Assembly (NCBI GenBank): GCA_900313705.1
Contig: OMSJ01000017.1
Span: forward strand, 1 to 48,789
Source of the DNA: an uncultured Prevotellaceae bacterium
GTDB lineage: Bacteria > Bacteroidota > Bacteroidia > Bacteroidales > Bacteroidaceae
Direction of reading: 5' to 3'
DNA length: 48,789 nucleotides
Both the position numbers and the translations under genes were made by a program. Under the pieces are notes generated by a model. It did not search any database. It was not told the origin of the DNA and worked only from the letters and a program-made list of their open reading frames with translations. Shown here one piece after another: positions 47,451 to 48,789 of this stretch (the first letter of the stretch is position 1; every line of letters begins with the position of its first letter).

Positions 47451-48554
47451 TTAGGCGCTGTAGTTGTGGTCGATGATGATGCAGACCTGTTCGCCGGGGA
47501 ACAAGTTCTCTATCTCTTTTGTCAGGGTTTGAGCGAAGCGGGCTTCGTCTGTGACTGAGATGTCGGGCACTACGTCGAGCGAGATGCGCTTCTCCTCTTC
47601 ATAGTAGATGAAGCCGTGCATTTGGATTATCTCGGGATGATTGCTGACAGCCTGCATCACTTTGGTCTGAATCTCTGTGCGCCGGTTGTCGCCGGTGGCA
47701 ATGGTGTAGATGCCGACGGTGAGGACGATGTTGTGCTTGGCATAGAAGGTCTCCGTGATTTCGCGCGTCAGCTTGTGGATGTCGGTAGCACTCATGGTGT
47801 CATAGACGTTGATGTGGAGCGAGCCAATCAGTAGGCTGGGGCCATAGTTGTGGAGGATGATGTCATAGACGCCGCGCACGCCGTCGAACTTCATCACTTC
47901 GCCCTTTATCGTCGCCACCAGTTCGGGCGAGATTCTTGCGCCCAGCAGTTCGTTAATGGGCGAAGCCAGAATCTCCACGCCTGCCTTGATGATGAGTAGC
48001 GAGATGAGTACGCCCAGAATGCCATCGATGGAGAAATGCCAGATGAGCATGACGCCTGCCGAGACGAGCGTTGCCAGCGTGACCACAGCATCGAAGAGGG
48101 CATCCGAGCCGGAGGCGATGAGGGCGTCGCTCTTCAGTTGCACACCCTGTCGCTTCACGTAGAAACCCAGCAGCAGTTTCACGATGATGCCCGCCACGAT
48201 GACCACCAGCGTCGTAGTCGAGTAGGTGGGTTCCGTGGGGTTGAAGAGCTTTTCGCCCGACTCGATGAACGACGTGATACCAGCCGAAAGCACGATGACG
48301 GCGATGATGATGGCTGTGAAGTACTCCACGCGCCCGTAGCCGAAGGGGTGCTTCAAGTCAGCAGGCCGGGCCGACAACTTCGTGCCAACTATAGTGATGA
48401 TGCTCGAGAGCGCATCGCTCAGGTTGTTGACGGCATCCATGACGACAGCCACGGAGTTTGCCACGACGCCCACAGCGGCCTTGAACGCAGCCAGCAGGAC
48501 GTTGGCGGCTATGCCAATGTAGCTCGTGCGGATGATTTGTTTTGAGCGGTTCAT
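47451..48554 (-). CDS. Cation diffusion facilitator (CDF) metal exporter
   Basis: CDF proteins are dimeric metal/proton antiporters exporting Zn2+, Fe2+, Mn2+ or similar. The 367-residue protein has six transmembrane helices, starting IGIAANVLLAAFKAAVGVVA. TM2 has MDAVNNLSDALSSI and TM5 has IASGSDALFDAVVTL, the metal-site pair; Asn in TM2 and Asp-rich TM5 do not match the His-containing zinc site, so the metal is open. KHPFGYGRVEYF is the conserved loop. The cytosolic C-terminal domain (~200-300) is followed by an extra second ferredoxin-like segment to 367. Confidence 0.92.
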   Translation of the reverse strand: MNRSKQIIRTSYIGIAANVLLAAFKAAVGVVANSVAVVMDAVNNLSDALSSIITIVGTKLSARPADLKHPFGYGRVEYFTAIIIAVIVLSAGITSFIESGEKLFNPTEPTYSTTTLVVIVAGIIVKLLLGFYVKRQGVQLKSDALIASGSDALFDAVVTLATLVSAGVMLIWHFSIDGILGVLISLLIIKAGVEILASPINELLGARISPELVATIKGEVMKFDGVRGVYDIILHNYGPSLLIGSLHINVYDTMSATDIHKLTREITETFYAKHNIVLTVGIYTIATGDNRRTEIQTKVMQAVSNHPEIIQMHGFIYYEEEKRISLDVVPDISVTDEARFAQTLTKEIENLFPGEQVCIIIDHNYSA

Positions 48555-48599
48555 GTGTCTGTTATATCAGAATCATGTAATATCAAGAAAGGAAATGAA

Positions 48600-48632
48600 C
48601 AAGCCCCGAGGAACGGTTGCTCTCGGGGCTTG
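48600..48632 (-). terminator. Aquaporin terminator
   Basis: CAAGCCCCGAG/CTCGGGGCTTG, an 11-bp stem followed on the minus strand by TTCATTTCCTTTCTT. It lies 21 nt after the aquaporin stop. Confidence 0.8.
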
Positions 48633-48653
48633 ATATATCACGGAAGTACGTGC

Positions 48654-48789
48654 TTATTCCTTAGTCTCAACCAGCTTCCAGAGGCAAGCTGCAACGAGGG
48701 CACCTACGAAGGGACCTACGATGAAGATCCAGAGGTTAGCAAGTGCGTCGCCACCAGCAAAGATGGCGGGACCGATAGAACGTGCGGGG
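48654..48789 (-). CDS. aqpZ: Aquaporin (MIP family), C-terminal part (cut by window edge)
   Basis: The frame enters from the right edge as PARSIGPAIFAGGDALANLW, the second NPA-type selectivity motif (N lies outside the window). It is followed by the last transmembrane helix IFIVGPFVGALVAACLWKLV. This is an AqpZ/GlpF-like water or solute channel; the ARSIGPA form favours AqpZ. A truncated copy of its 3' end lies at 47180-47299, on the far side of the CDF gene. Confidence 0.88.
   Translation of the reverse strand, partial: PARSIGPAIFAGGDALANLWIFIVGPFVGALVAACLWKLVETKE

Overview
This window looks like a chromosome segment of a member of the Bacteroidales, most likely Prevotella-like. The gene families point there: a BspA-like leucine-rich-repeat lipoprotein, DUF4301, DUF6922, an EFR1-type ferredoxin, GH92, HU/SPOR and PepSY-like proteins, and Bacteroidetes-type Pta and AckA. 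The promoters agree: many start sites carry the Bacteroidetes -7 box TAnnTTTG, often with TTTG 19-20 nt upstream. Shine-Dalgarno motifs are weak. I see no rRNA, tRNA, CRISPR array or autonomous transposase. The taxonomic call is an inference from recall.

Layout. Positions 1-1307 hold the N-terminal part of FtsK (minus), divergent from a leucine-rich-repeat lipoprotein. From about 15.2 kb down to 2.9 kb a long minus-strand series reads: kinase-like protein, S9 peptidase, MutS2, creatininase-like protein, a broken tcdA, folP, cdaA, pta, an inserted four-helix-bundle (23S-IVP-like) gene, and ackA. An ECF sigma factor, a membrane-anchored partner and a secreted protein follow on the plus strand (15.4-18.5 kb). 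Then come DUF6922 and Rel (minus), and a plus-strand run of PepSY-like protein, DUF4301, ribosomal protein S1, RNase Z and a coiled-coil secreted protein. A tightly coupled operon follows: CBM9-like, CDP-alcohol phosphotransferase, IspD/TarI-like cytidylyltransferase and EFR1. A minus block (31.6-40.2 kb) holds GH92, nadC, a NotI-like restriction-modification pair inserted between nadC and rlmH, rlmH, a beta-helix lipoprotein and pepD. The right end has OmpH, HU/SPOR, FHA, HAD, GreA, a Na/Pi transporter, a CDF metal exporter and the C-terminus of an aquaporin.

Three repeat systems cover the window and are its most striking feature. (1) Arrays of about 22-nt (21-22) units with dyads occur six times, only at transcription-unit boundaries. 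(2) Islands of 7-nt or 9-nt tandem repeats lie mostly between co-directional genes; several supply the stop codon of the preceding gene, and some form inverted pairs, one of which brackets the four-helix-bundle gene. (3) GC-rich palindromic elements of about 32 nt occur alone or as inverted pairs (REPIN-like) inside reading frames of MutS2, the S9 peptidase, Rel, the FHA protein, the HAD hydrolase and the broken TcdA, where they are translated into a recurring peptide.

The most unusual single gene is a Na/phosphate transporter with a PhoU region fused in one reading frame to a C-terminal OmpR/PhoB-type winged-helix DNA-binding domain. It could be a transporter that is also a membrane-bound transcription factor. 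Other points of note are an AckA lacking the N-terminal GSSS-K loop, a GH92 enzyme with Gln in place of the usual catalytic Glu, and a sigma-factor partner with repeated TonB-plug-like segments.
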